DNA of 64,000 nucleotides from an uncultured Lachnospiraceae bacterium (GCA_910585605.1 CAJUFL010000016.1:1-64000); one strand, 5' to 3'; positions 16,005-24,312 are shown, counted from the stretch's first letter. A program made the numbers and translations. The notes: a model not told the origin generated them from the letters alone.

Positions 16005-16075
16005 GCAGATATGGTTCATCGGTAGAACTCCAGCTTCCCAAGCTGGCGAGGCGGGTTCGACTCCCGTTATCTGCT
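16005..16075 (+). tRNA. tRNA-Gly (CCC)
   Basis: 71 bases. Acceptor stem GCAGATA/TATCTGC, anticodon stem CCAGC/GCTGG with loop TTCCCAA (anticodon CCC at 16037-16039), and T-arm GCGGG-TTCGACT-CCCGT. CCA is not encoded. A glycine tRNA is a common integration site, and an AT-rich remnant begins just beyond it. Confidence 0.95.
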
Positions 16076-16092
16076 TTTTCTAAAAAACGTAG

Positions 16093-16143
16093 GAGAACCG
16101 GCAAAGCCTTAATTTAAAAGGGATTGCCGGTTCTCTTGTTTTT
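16093..16143 (+). terminator. Terminator after tRNA-Gly
   Basis: GAGAACCGGCAA (16093-16104) pairs perfectly with TTGCCGGTTCTC (16124-16135), followed by TTGTTTTTG. Confidence 0.85.
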
Positions 16144-16215
16144 GCCTGGAAAGTGTAAATATGCTTAAAAAGTATTCCATATGTGGTAAAGTATTCCACG
16201 AAATATTCCACGAAT

Positions 16216-16476
16216 TTATAATTTGATTCTGTTTTCGCTACAGAATTTTTTAAACTTCCGTTTATTTGCAGGGCTGTCCTTTTTGTCAAAAAGTTCTAAC
16301 CAGCATCTATACTTTTTGGATTGCATCAATTCTGAGGATTTGTTGAATGTGTTATTGGAACGTAAAAGGCAGATAACCAAAGTTACCTGCCCCTCAATAT
16401 CGAATGAAATAGGTGGGTGACAATCCACATCTCCTAACAACGGGTGACGGCCGCCTGTTCCGTCCTCAGATTCCAT
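16216..16476 (-). pseudogene. Possible gene fragment of unknown family
   Basis: 86 codons. The C-terminal half is lysine-rich and protein-like (LELFDKKDSPANKRKFKKF), while the N-terminal part (GTGGRHPLLGDVDCHPPISFD) has a different composition, and no ribosome site precedes any start. It may be the end of a lost gene of the element. I do not recognise it. Confidence 0.25.
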
Positions 16477-16529
16477 TCAATATAGTGTACGTTTTCTATA
16501 ACTTCATTATACCTGAATATAAAATGTTG

Positions 16530-16889
16530 TCAAGCCTTTTTGAGAGTTCCTTTTTTAATATAGTTTTCAGCATTACATGTACTAAGCAGATGAAGTGTTT
16601 TAACATAACATTTTGTATTTTTAGTAATTTTCACTGCAACACGGATATATTCTGAATTAACAAAAAATTCTTTTACAAACTGTATAGAACCATCTTTTGG
16701 ACTGATTCCAATATAATTTGGTTTTGCTATAATATCTGGAATTCGGTTATAATATCGGTCATATTCATAAGGATGCCTAGATTTTATATGAGTCTCATTA
16801 CTCTCTCCTATTAAGATTGGAGTTCCGATAGGGATATTTAATTGTAATTGGTTTATTACCTTTTCTGTGAATTCTCCAACCTTTTTCAT
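16530..16889 (-). CDS. Phage-Barnase-EndoU-ColicinE5/D-RelE-like (PBECR) nuclease-domain protein
   Basis: 119 aa, with AAGGAG well placed before the ATG. The central part, HIKSRHPYEYDRYYNRIPDI then NYIGISPKDGSIQFVKEF and a final IRVAVKITKNTKCYVKTLH, matches my recollection of PBECR domains, RNase-like folds found in phage polyvalent proteins and toxins. H34, R38 and H39 and later basic residues could be catalytic. Its neighbour is an XRE regulator, so it could be an orphan toxin or phage cargo. The domain call is moderate; activity is unproven. Confidence 0.5.
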   Translation of the reverse strand: MKKVGEFTEKVINQLQLNIPIGTPILIGESNETHIKSRHPYEYDRYYNRIPDIIAKPNYIGISPKDGSIQFVKEFFVNSEYIRVAVKITKNTKCYVKTLHLLSTCNAENYIKKGTLKKA

Positions 16890-17022
16890 GTTTTAGCTCC
16901 TTCTCCAACCGTGTGTTCCCAATATTCTATTAGCAGAATGATTTGCCGTAAAATATCTTTACGTTACGTGTCATCCATTTTCCTTCAATTATTTTATAAA
17001 GATAGTATGACATGGTGATGTG

Positions 17023-17406
17023 TCAGCTTACGTCATGCTCTTCTGATTTTTTCAAAGATTTCATAAAATTAATGTGAGCCTGTAATCTTTCTGGTTTCAT
17101 ATCTTTAGCTATATTAAAGAGAGTACGCATATTAGAATCTTCAAATATTCTTTGTGCTATTTTGTGTGTTTCTGGGTCAATATAATAGTTTTTTTCTTCA
17201 CCATCATTCCATCCCATTATATCTGCTGGAGTGGTGTTTAAGGCTTTTGCAAATAATTCTATTTTTGTTTGAGGTAAATCTACTTGACCTTTTTCTATTT
17301 TGGCTATCATACTTTTGTCTGCATAGCCTGTTTTTTCAGCTAAATTAGATTGTGTCATTCCCAGTTCAATACGACGATTTTTAATATTTTTGTATAATTG
17401 CAACAT
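17023..17406 (-). CDS. XRE-family phage-type repressor
   Basis: 127 aa from 17406, which has GAGGTG six bases upstream; ATGs at 17415 and 17412 are too close to that site. Residues 1-65 are a Cro/C1 helix-turn-helix (LYKNIKNRRIELGMTQSNLA, KSMIAKIEKGQVDLPQ, ADIMGW). The C-terminal 60 residues are short and lack the LexA-type peptidase of large repressors. It is divergent to the Crp/Fnr gene. Three AATTCAAC half-sites in between could be its operators. Likely a remnant of the element next to tRNA-Gly. Confidence 0.88.
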   Translation of the reverse strand: MLQLYKNIKNRRIELGMTQSNLAEKTGYADKSMIAKIEKGQVDLPQTKIELFAKALNTTPADIMGWNDGEEKNYYIDPETHKIAQRIFEDSNMRTLFNIAKDMKPERLQAHINFMKSLKKSEEHDVS

Positions 17407-17451
17407 GTGCATCACCTCATTCTACGAACATATTATCACGGATTGGAAAAT

Positions 17452-17519
17452 AATTCAACAATCCTGCAAAAGAAGTTGACACAAATTCAACCTTAATATA
17501 TACTTGTATTTGTTGAATT
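17452..17519. promoter_or_regulatory. Divergent promoters with three AATTCAAC half-sites
   Basis: AATTCAAC at 17452-17459 and 17484-17491, and its inverse GTTGAATT at 17512-17519. On the + strand TTGACA (17476-17481), 17 bp, TATACT (17499-17504) drives the Crp/Fnr gene, with the second half-site in its spacer. On the minus strand TTGAAT within the first half-site, 17 bp, TAATAT could drive the XRE gene. Confidence 0.6.
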
Positions 17520-17553
17520 AAATGCAACTGGAAAAGGAGGGTATATATATATT

Positions 17554-18213
17554 ATGTTAAAACTGGCTCAGACAGAATTATTTCGTGATATTGATCAGGA
17601 CGATATTGCTAAGATTATGAAGTGTACGAGAGCAGTCACAAAGGAATATCAGCCGGGACAGTACATATTCAGGGAAGAGGATATACCGGAATTTTTATAT
17701 CTGATATTAGAAGGAAGCGTTTCCATGGTAAAGGATTTTGCTTCGGGCAGACAGGATATTTTATATCTTGCGTCTACAGGAGATGTGTTTGGTGAGGATT
17801 TTTTAAAAACAGGGCAGCGGGGTTATTGGTTTGACGCAGTAGCAGAGTCAAAGGCGGTAATCCTGCTCTTTCCATGGAGATTTTTCTTTGAGTTTTGTAG
17901 CAATGCCTGTGGTCACCATCAGCAGATCAATCGGAATATGCTAGAGATTTTATCTGCAAAAAATTTTTCTATGATGAAGAAGCTCCATATTTTAAGTAGT
18001 GTGACATTGAGAGAGAAAATCTGTGTATGGCTTCTTGAAAATATGGAGAATGGCAGTGTTAAGCTTACAATGAATAGGGAACAACTGGCGGCTTACCTTG
18101 GAGTGACCAGACCGAGTCTTTCCAGAGAATTGATGAGAATGCAAAAAGAACAGTTGATTACAGTTGATAAGAAGCAGATAAGAATACTTGATTTGGATAA
18201 GCTTTATGTGTGA
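17554..18213 (+). CDS. Crp/Fnr-family transcriptional regulator
   Basis: 219 aa. Residues 10-120 form a cyclic-nucleotide-binding-like beta barrel (YIFREEDIPEFLYLILEGSVSM), then a dimer helix and a winged helix with recognition helix GVTRPSLSRELMRM. Cysteines are C24 and, in the FCSNACGHH stretch, C114 and C118; the N-terminal cluster motif of Fnr is absent, so the signal (redox, oxygen or ligand) is unclear. The AGGAGG is somewhat far from the ATG. A matching dyad lies just downstream before grcA, which is probably a target. Confidence 0.9.
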   Translation: MLKLAQTELFRDIDQDDIAKIMKCTRAVTKEYQPGQYIFREEDIPEFLYLILEGSVSMVKDFASGRQDILYLASTGDVFGEDFLKTGQRGYWFDAVAESKAVILLFPWRFFFEFCSNACGHHQQINRNMLEILSAKNFSMMKKLHILSSVTLREKICVWLLENMENGSVKLTMNREQLAAYLGVTRPSLSRELMRMQKEQLITVDKKQIRILDLDKLYV

Positions 18214-18244
18214 AATATAAAAAGCACATAGAAATAGCAAAAAT

Positions 18245-18286
18245 GTAACAAATGTTACGGAATAAAATAGGAATCATTACTATAAT
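18245..18286 (+). promoter_or_regulatory. Fnr/Crp-type operator and promoter of grcA
   Basis: Perfect dyad GTAACA-AA-TGTTAC (18245-18258) and -10 TATAAT (18281-18286). The dyad centre lies about 41 bp before the predicted start of transcription near 18293, the standard place for class II activation by Crp/Fnr proteins. Confidence 0.7.
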
Positions 18287-18367
18287 ATAGACAACAAAAT
18301 AATAAGTCATCTAAGATGAATGGCAGCAGTCTAATTAGAATTTTAGTGTTGATAGGAGGTAATGATT

Positions 18368-18604
18368 ATGGCACAGGCACAGGTTGATAACTTAGTAAAT
18401 ATGTTGGATGGTTATGTATCAGAAGGAGGATATCATTTAAATGTTAATGTATTAAACAGAGATACCCTTCTGGATGCCCAGAAACATCCGGAAAATTATC
18501 CTCAGCTTACTATTCGTGTATCAGGATATGCAGTAAACTTCATTAAGCTTACTCCGGAACAGCAAAGTGATGTGATTGCGAGAACGTTTCATGAGACAAT
18601 GTAA
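18368..18604 (+). CDS. grcA: Autonomous glycyl radical cofactor (GrcA/YfiD-like)
   Basis: 78 aa. The C-terminus RVSGYAVNF then LTPEQQSDVIARTFHETM is nearly that of the pyruvate formate-lyase glycyl-radical domain and of E. coli GrcA; G53 would carry the radical. Such proteins replace the damaged C-terminus of oxygen-cleaved pyruvate formate-lyase. No lyase or activase gene lies nearby. The start at 18368 has AGGAGGT seven bases upstream; 18362 is too close. A strong terminator follows, and an Fnr/Crp-type dyad precedes. Confidence 0.92.
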   Translation: MAQAQVDNLVNMLDGYVSEGGYHLNVNVLNRDTLLDAQKHPENYPQLTIRVSGYAVNFIKLTPEQQSDVIARTFHETM

Positions 18605-18620
18605 ACAGGACTAATTTAGG

Positions 18621-18668
18621 AAGGCAGATATTACACTCCTATTATGAGGAGGTAATATCTGCCTTTTT
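18621..18668 (+). terminator. Terminator after grcA
   Basis: AAGGCAGATATTAC-a-CTCCT pairs with AGGAG-GTAATATCTGCCTT around a six-base loop, followed by TTTTT. Confidence 0.92.
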
Positions 18669-18869
18669 GCTTGGAGTTATATTGTGACAGAGAAGGAAAG
18701 TGTTATTTTTACAAAATAATATATAATTATAATGAAATTTAAAAGAGAATATGATAAACTAATATATAATGAATAAAGGATATTATTAAGGAATGTTTTA
18801 CAACAGCAGATGTCACATCACAGCTGACAGTAACGAAAGAAATACTATAATGATATTAAGGAGGATAAA

Positions 18870-19937
18870 ATGAGAAACAAGATTCTGATTGTTGATGATG
18901 AGGAATTGAATAGAGAGTTGCTCAAACAGATTTTTGAAGAAGATTATGAAATCATCATGGCGGAGAATGGCAAGGAAGCTATTTTGGCTGTTGACCAGCA
19001 TATAAAAGAGCTGGCAGTTGTTTTGCTTGATCTGGTTATGCCAGTAGTGGATGGGTATCATGTTTTACAGGTATTAAATACAAAAGGAGTACTGAAAAAA
19101 GTACCAGTTATCCTGATTACAGCTAATACAGATGTCCAGGCAGCACTGGATTGTTATTCTCTGGGTGCGGTAGATATTATCAATAAGCCGTTTACGGCAC
19201 AAATTATCCACAGACGTATTTTGAATACGATTGAAATGTATCAGAATAAAGAGAAATTGGAGAAATTATTACGGAGTTCCAATCGGAAGTTGTGGGAAAA
19301 AGAGCAACAGCTGGAAGCATTTAATGATTATCTGATAGAAGCAGTCAGTGATATTGTGGAGTTTCGTGATTTGGAATCCGGTATGCACATTAAACGTGTA
19401 AAAGGTCTTACACAGATTATGGCACAGGCATATGCTAAGCTTTATCCGGAAGAGGGTCTGACGGAAGAAGACATCTATATGATTGTTAAGGCATCAGCAC
19501 TTCATGATATTGGTAAGATAGCAGTACCGGATAATATTTTATTAAAACCGGGACGCCTGACGGATGAGGAGTTTAAGATTATGCAGAGCCATACCACTAA
19601 GGGGTGTGAGATTCTTTCCAAATTGGAGGAAGTTCAGGATTCAGGGCAGTATCAGGTATCTTATGATATCTGCCGGCATCATCATGAGCGATATGACGGC
19701 AGGGGATATCCGGATGGGCTGGTTGGTGATGATATACCATTGTCGGCACAGCTTGTATCAGTTGTGGATGTTTATGATGCATTAGTCAGTGAGCGTGTTT
19801 ACAAAAAAGCATTCAGCAAGGATGAGGCCTATGATATGATCATGAACGGAAAATGTGGTATATTTTCACCGAAAATGTTAAAGTGTTTTGAGGAAGCAAG
19901 AAAAGTAATAGAGCTGTTTTCAGATACACATCAATAA
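18870..19937 (+). CDS. Response regulator with HD-GYP cyclic-di-GMP phosphodiesterase domain
   Basis: 355 aa. Receiver domain 1-120 with D9, D10, phospho-acceptor D54 (LLDLVMP) and the lysine of INKPF. A coiled linker (125-160) leads to an HD-GYP domain: H212-D213 in ALHDIGK, HHHERYDGRGYPDG with GYP at 279-281, and VVDVYDALVSERVY. HD-GYP domains hydrolyse cyclic-di-GMP to pGpG or GMP. AAGGAGG precedes the ATG. The Hpt gene follows by 20 bases, so a hybrid kinase elsewhere may phosphorylate both. Confidence 0.93.
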   Translation: MRNKILIVDDEELNRELLKQIFEEDYEIIMAENGKEAILAVDQHIKELAVVLLDLVMPVVDGYHVLQVLNTKGVLKKVPVILITANTDVQAALDCYSLGAVDIINKPFTAQIIHRRILNTIEMYQNKEKLEKLLRSSNRKLWEKEQQLEAFNDYLIEAVSDIVEFRDLESGMHIKRVKGLTQIMAQAYAKLYPEEGLTEEDIYMIVKASALHDIGKIAVPDNILLKPGRLTDEEFKIMQSHTTKGCEILSKLEEVQDSGQYQVSYDICRHHHERYDGRGYPDGLVGDDIPLSAQLVSVVDVYDALVSERVYKKAFSKDEAYDMIMNGKCGIFSPKMLKCFEEARKVIELFSDTHQ

Positions 19938-19957
19938 AAGGAAAAGGAGTATGAGAG

Positions 19958-20323
19958 ATGGACATTAGTTACGAGATAGCAACAAATATAGATTTGGCAG
20001 GAGCAAAAGAACGCTTCATGGGAAATGAAGGTTTATTCAAGAAATTTTTACTGCGGTTTCCACAGGAAAACAGATATGGAGAATTGAAAAAACAGGTAGA
20101 TGAGAATAATGCAGAGGGTGCTTTTCAGGTTGCACATACCATGAAGGGAGTGGTGGGCAATCTTTCCCTGGTAGCAGTGGGGGATGTGTTGAATCCTATT
20201 GTGGAAGTGCTTCGGGCAGGAAGTTTGCCGCAAAATGAACAGATGGATGAGTTGGAAAAAGTATGTACGCATAGTTTAGAGATAATCAAATATATAGAGG
20301 AGCACGATGTCAAATTATTTTAG
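19958..20323 (+). CDS. Histidine phosphotransfer (Hpt) protein
   Basis: 121 aa, all helical. H60 in FQVAHTMKGVVGNLSL is the phospho-histidine of an Hpt domain. It probably passes phosphate between a hybrid sensor kinase and the HD-GYP response regulator encoded just upstream. No kinase is in the window. The last 17 bases overlap the glycosylase gene. Confidence 0.88.
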   Translation: MDISYEIATNIDLAGAKERFMGNEGLFKKFLLRFPQENRYGELKKQVDENNAEGAFQVAHTMKGVVGNLSLVAVGDVLNPIVEVLRAGSLPQNEQMDELEKVCTHSLEIIKYIEEHDVKLF

Positions 20324-20807
20324 TCAGCCTTTTAGTCCGGTGTATGACGAGAACTCCAGAATTCTGATATTGGGTAGTTTTCCTTCTGTAAAGTCAAGGG
20401 AACAGGGATTTTATTATGGCCATCCTCAAAACAGGTTCTGGAAGGTGCTAGCTGCTATCTGTCAGGTAAGGGAACCTCAGTCAATCAGCGAGAAAAAGAA
20501 AATGCTGACAGACAATTATCTCGCAGTTTATGATGTGATTGAAAGCTGCGAAATAGAAGGTTCCAGTGACAGTAGTATCCGCAATGTAATGCCGGCAGAT
20601 ATCCGGAGTATAATTGCGGAATCTAATATAGAGGTGGTTTTTACAAACGGCAGGGTGGCAGGGAAATTATATAAAAAATATCAGGCAGAGGATATCGGAC
20701 TGCCAATGATAGAACTGCCGTCTACAAGTCCGGCCAATGCAGCCTTTTCTCTGGAACGGTTGACAGAGGTGTGGAGAGGTTCCATGATGGCATATTTGGA
20801 GAAATGA
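20307..20807 (+). CDS. DNA-deoxyinosine glycosylase (uracil-DNA glycosylase superfamily)
   Basis: 166 aa. ILILGSFPSVKSREQGFYYGHPQNRFW is the first motif of the Mug-like / family 6 glycosylases that remove hypoxanthine or mismatched uracil, followed by DVIESCEIEGSSDSSI and a late ELPSTSPANA motif. It acts in base excision repair. It begins inside the hpt gene (17-base overlap) with GAGGAG upstream and runs in the same direction, so it is likely cotranscribed by chance rather than function. Confidence 0.85.
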   Translation: MSNYFSQPFSPVYDENSRILILGSFPSVKSREQGFYYGHPQNRFWKVLAAICQVREPQSISEKKKMLTDNYLAVYDVIESCEIEGSSDSSIRNVMPADIRSIIAESNIEVVFTNGRVAGKLYKKYQAEDIGLPMIELPSTSPANAAFSLERLTEVWRGSMMAYLEK

Positions 20808-20834
20808 TAATTACAAAAGAAAGGGGAACAGGAT

Positions 20835-22148
20835 ATGAATTGCTTGCGTGTGCCGCATATTTTAATGCCTAAGGAAGAAACAGATCTATACAAATGGTCT
20901 GTTATCGCCTGTGACCAGTATACATCACAACCGGAGTACTGGAAAGAGACAGAACGGATTGTAGGAGATGCTCCTTCAACTTTGCACCTGACTCTGCCTG
21001 AGGTTTATCTGGAAGGAGAGGAAGAAGACGGACGGATACAAAAGATTCATGAAACCATGAAGCAGTATTTGTCGGACGGTACACTTCGGAAACTGCCAAA
21101 AGGATTTATGCTGGTAGAACGGAGTTTTGGAAAGGAAAATTCCAGATGTGGCCTGGTTGTTGAAGTAGATCTGGAAACTTATGAGTATAAAAAGGGGGGG
21201 CAAAGCCTTACACGTCCTACAGAAATGACGGTAGAAGAGAGAATTCCTCCCCGTCTTAAGGTACGGCGGGCGGCATCTGTGGAACTTCCCCATATTATGC
21301 TGCTGATCGATGATCCAGACTGTACGGTAATTGAGCCTTTAATGGAGAAAAAGGCTCAATTTGAACAGGTGTATGATACGGATTTAATGCAAAAAGGCGG
21401 TCATATCTCCGGCTGGCTGATTAAAGAAGGCACAGAGACCAAAGCAATTATGCAGCAAATAGAAAAGCTTGCGGATGCAGATGTATTCGGGAAAAAGTAT
21501 CATTTGGAGAAAGAGTATCCGCTGCTTAATTTTGCAGTAGGAGATGGCAATCATTCCATGGCGACTGCTAAGGCTGCTTGGGAGGAAATCAAAAAAAATC
21601 TGAGTGCAGAAGAACAGAAGGATTGTCCCGCAAGATATTGTTTGTGTGAGATTGTGAATATACATGATAAAAGCCTTGAAGTGGAACCGATTCATAGGGT
21701 AGTGTTTCATGCAGAGGAAAAGGAATTATTTGATTATGCAAAGACATATTATGAAGCAAAGGGATGTCAGATTCTGATAGAAGAAGGTAAGACAGAGCCT
21801 TTTGCCAAAACGGAAGAACATGTTTTTGGGGTCTGTAGCAAAGCAGGTTTTAAAACTTTAAAGGTGTTACATCCGGTATGGGGGATTGCTGCTGCTACAT
21901 TACAAAATTTTCTGGATGCTTTTTTAGAAGAACATAAGGAATGCAGGATTGATTATATTCATGGAGCAGATGTTGTGGAATCCTTGGGGATGGAAGAAGG
22001 CAATACTGGTTTTTTGCTTCCAGAGGTAAAAAAGGAAGACCTGTTCAAAGGTGTTATTGTAGACGGAGTACTTCCAAGAAAGACATTTTCCATGGGAGAA
22101 GCAAATGAAAAGCGATACTATATGGAATGCAGGCAAATTAAAGGCTAA
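20835..22148 (+). CDS. DUF1015-family protein
   Basis: 437 aa. The start RVPHILMPKEETDLYKWSVIACDQYTSQPEYW and the later FAVGDGNHSMATAKAAWEEIK and GVCSKAGFKTLKVL are typical of the DUF1015 family found across anaerobes, often near serine or phosphoglycerate metabolism genes. No function is established. The protein is soluble, with no membrane helix. AGGGGAACAGG precedes the ATG. A stem (22166-22190) follows. Confidence 0.85.
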   Translation: MNCLRVPHILMPKEETDLYKWSVIACDQYTSQPEYWKETERIVGDAPSTLHLTLPEVYLEGEEEDGRIQKIHETMKQYLSDGTLRKLPKGFMLVERSFGKENSRCGLVVEVDLETYEYKKGGQSLTRPTEMTVEERIPPRLKVRRAASVELPHIMLLIDDPDCTVIEPLMEKKAQFEQVYDTDLMQKGGHISGWLIKEGTETKAIMQQIEKLADADVFGKKYHLEKEYPLLNFAVGDGNHSMATAKAAWEEIKKNLSAEEQKDCPARYCLCEIVNIHDKSLEVEPIHRVVFHAEEKELFDYAKTYYEAKGCQILIEEGKTEPFAKTEEHVFGVCSKAGFKTLKVLHPVWGIAAATLQNFLDAFLEEHKECRIDYIHGADVVESLGMEEGNTGFLLPEVKKEDLFKGVIVDGVLPRKTFSMGEANEKRYYMECRQIKG

Positions 22149-22165
22149 CCGTGAGATGGCAGCAG

Positions 22166-22190
22166 CGGTCAATTGTCTTATGATTGACCG
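22166..22190 (+). terminator. Hairpin after the DUF1015 gene
   Basis: CGGTCAAT pairs with ATTGACCG around nine bases. No T-run follows, so it may be a processing or stability hairpin rather than a terminator. Confidence 0.4.
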
Positions 22191-22211
22191 TTAGAGAAAG
22201 AGGGTATGATT

Positions 22212-22811
22212 ATGAGTAAACAAATTATTATTTCAGTAGGCAGAGAGTTTGGCAGCGGAGGACATGAGATTGCAGAGCGTCTTGCAAAGCACTATAATAT
22301 TCCTCTCTATGATAAGGAAATATTTGATCATATTGAAGAAAAAGGCTCTATCAGTGCGGATGTGGCAAAATATTTTGATGAGAAGCCGGTGAATCCGGTT
22401 TTTTACCCTATTGCTATGGATGGCAGTTATCTTCCGTTAGAACAAACTGTAGCAAATCATATTTTTGATTTTATCAGGATGAAGGGAGAAAAAGAAAAGG
22501 AATCCTTTGTAATCGTAGGGCGTTGTGCCGAATATGTGCTGCGGGATAATCCGTCTATGATCAGTATATTTATTTTAGGTGATAAAGAAACTAAAATGAA
22601 ACGTGTCATGGAAAAATACAGTTTGGATGAAAAGAGTGCTTTGAACCGAATGAAAAAAGAAGATAAAATGAGGAAGACATATCATAATTTTTATGCAGAC
22701 GGGAAATGGGGAGATTCCAGAAGCTATGATATCTGTGTAGACAGTTCTACGCTTGGTATTGATAAAACTTTGGAGACCTTGATTGCATATGTGGATGCAT
22801 TTTTACGTTAA
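22212..22811 (+). CDS. Cytidylate kinase-like protein
   Basis: 199 aa. The N-terminus IIISVGREFGSGGHEIAERLAKHYNIPLYDKEIF is the P-loop variant of the cytidylate kinase-like family common in clostridia, with GREFGSGG in place of the classical GxxGSGKS. IVGRCAEYVL and a lid rich in Arg/Lys (AVMEKYSL-like region, residues 130-160) follow. Whether it phosphorylates CMP or another substrate is unknown; the true Cmk is usually a separate gene. The ATG at 22212 was preferred to 22206 for its spacing to AAAGAGGG. Confidence 0.85.
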   Translation: MSKQIIISVGREFGSGGHEIAERLAKHYNIPLYDKEIFDHIEEKGSISADVAKYFDEKPVNPVFYPIAMDGSYLPLEQTVANHIFDFIRMKGEKEKESFVIVGRCAEYVLRDNPSMISIFILGDKETKMKRVMEKYSLDEKSALNRMKKEDKMRKTYHNFYADGKWGDSRSYDICVDSSTLGIDKTLETLIAYVDAFLR

Positions 22812-22827
22812 GTTTCCGATATTTGAA

Positions 22828-22852
22828 TCTCACAGGCAATGTGCCTGTGAGA
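22828..22852 (+). terminator. Perfect hairpin after the cytidylate kinase-like gene
   Basis: TCTCACAGGCA pairs with TGCCTGTGAGA over 11 bp with a three-base loop. It is followed by AGTGTTTATC rather than a strict T-run. Confidence 0.55.
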
Positions 22853-23000
22853 AGTGTTTATCATTCATTTGGTGTCTTCTGTCACGTTGCAGATTTTGAT
22901 GTATCGGAGAAAAACAGGTAGAATATTTACCGTTAGTTTGGTAAAATAATGAATATGGGATGGAGATTCCCAGACTATAATTTTATATGGAGGTATTTTT

Positions 23001-24149
23001 ATGGCAAACAGATTTGTACTGAACGAGACAAGTTATCATGGGGCAGGGGCAATCAGTGCGATAGCAGACGAGATTCTGGGAAGAGGCTACAAAAAAGCAT
23101 TTGTTTGTTCTGATCCGGATTTGATTCAGTTTGGTGTTACTAAGAAAGTAACAGATGTATTAGAGCAGGCATCTATCGTATACGAGATTTATTCTAATAT
23201 CAAACCTAATCCGACCATTGAAAATGTACAGACAGGTGTGGAAGCATTTAAGGCTTCAGGAGCTGATTGTATTGTTGCGATTGGGGGCGGCTCTTCCATG
23301 GATACAGCTAAGGCAATCGGTATTATCATTAAAAATCCGGATTTTGCAGATGTAAGAAGTTTAGAAGGGGTTGCACCAACCAAAAACAAATGTGTTCCTA
23401 TTATAGCTGTGCCGACAACTGCGGGTACCGCAGCAGAGGTTACCATTAATTATGTGATTACAGATGCAGAGAAGAACCGTAAGATGGTTTGTGTAGATGT
23501 ACATGATATTCCGGTTGTGGCAGTCGTGGATCCGGATATGATGAGTTCCATGCCGAAGGGACTGACCGCAGCAACTGGTATGGATGCGTTGACACATGCC
23601 ATTGAAGGATATATTACAAAAGGTGCATGGGAAATGTCGGATATGTTCCATATCAAAGCAATTGAGATTATTGCAAGGCATTTGAGAGGTGCTGTAGAGA
23701 ACACTCCAGAAGGTCGGGAAGGAATGGCTCTTGGACAATATGTTGCAGGAATGGGATTTTCTAATGTAGGACTTGGAATTGTCCATTCTATGGCTCATCC
23801 GTTAGGTGCTTTATACGATACGCCTCATGGTGTGGCGAATGCAATTATACTTCCAACAGTTATGGAATATAATGCACCGGCCACCGGTGAGAAATACCGA
23901 GATATCGCGAAGGCAATGGGTGTGGAAGGTGTTGATGCAATGTCGCTGGAGGAGGCAAGAAAAGCAGCGATTGATGCGGTAAGACAGCTTTCTGTTGATG
24001 TGGGAATACCGGCGGATTTAAAGGAGATTGTAAAAGAAGAGGATATTCCGTTCCTTGCCCAGTCAGCATATGATGATGCCTGCCGTCCAGGTAATCCGAG
24101 GGATACCAGTGTGGAGGAGATTACAGAGCTTTATAAGTCTTTACTGTAA
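23001..24149 (+). CDS. Iron-containing alcohol dehydrogenase (lactaldehyde reductase-like)
   Basis: 382 aa, the normal length for group III dehydrogenases. Visible are the NAD site IVAIGGGSSMDTAKAIG, PTTAGTAAEVT, the iron-binding region MDALTHAIEGY and HSMAHPLGALYDTPHGVANA with the metal histidines. The closest named types are FucO lactaldehyde reductase and 1,3-propanediol dehydrogenase, but substrate cannot be fixed. GGAGG precedes the ATG. It stands alone, so it may serve general aldehyde reduction during fermentation. Confidence 0.92.
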   Translation: MANRFVLNETSYHGAGAISAIADEILGRGYKKAFVCSDPDLIQFGVTKKVTDVLEQASIVYEIYSNIKPNPTIENVQTGVEAFKASGADCIVAIGGGSSMDTAKAIGIIIKNPDFADVRSLEGVAPTKNKCVPIIAVPTTAGTAAEVTINYVITDAEKNRKMVCVDVHDIPVVAVVDPDMMSSMPKGLTAATGMDALTHAIEGYITKGAWEMSDMFHIKAIEIIARHLRGAVENTPEGREGMALGQYVAGMGFSNVGLGIVHSMAHPLGALYDTPHGVANAIILPTVMEYNAPATGEKYRDIAKAMGVEGVDAMSLEEARKAAIDAVRQLSVDVGIPADLKEIVKEEDIPFLAQSAYDDACRPGNPRDTSVEEITELYKSLL

Positions 24150-24187
24150 AGTCTTATACTGAAAAAATGAAAGAGTAGAATGACAAA

Positions 24188-24240
24188 ACCGGGTTTCCTT
24201 TTGAAGCAGCATTGGCAGCTTGAACTGGGAATCCGGTCTT
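24188..24240 (+). terminator. Terminator after the alcohol dehydrogenase
   Basis: ACCGGGTTTCC (24188-24198) pairs with GGGAATCCGGT (24227-24237) with two wobbles, then CTTTC. Confidence 0.6.
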
Positions 24241-24312
24241 TCGGATTAGAGAATATTGAATGACCATAATGTGGTAGTGTAAAATTGGTTACGATTATAG
24301 GAGGTAGAAGAT

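Larger units (their letters stand above)
16144..17420. mobile_element. Probable remnant of an integrated element next to tRNA-Gly
   Basis: An AT-rich block begins directly after the tRNA terminator. It holds a tandem TATTCCACGAA-like repeat (16190-16215), a decayed ORF, a phage-type nuclease-domain gene and an XRE repressor, all on the minus strand against the trend of the region. No integrase and no second copy of the tRNA 3' end were found, so the element is at best a relic. Confidence 0.4.

Noticed and set aside
16005..17420. Intact prophage or integrative element at tRNA-Gly
   Set aside because: No integrase, structural or transfer genes and no second tRNA 3' end were found; only a remnant is supported.
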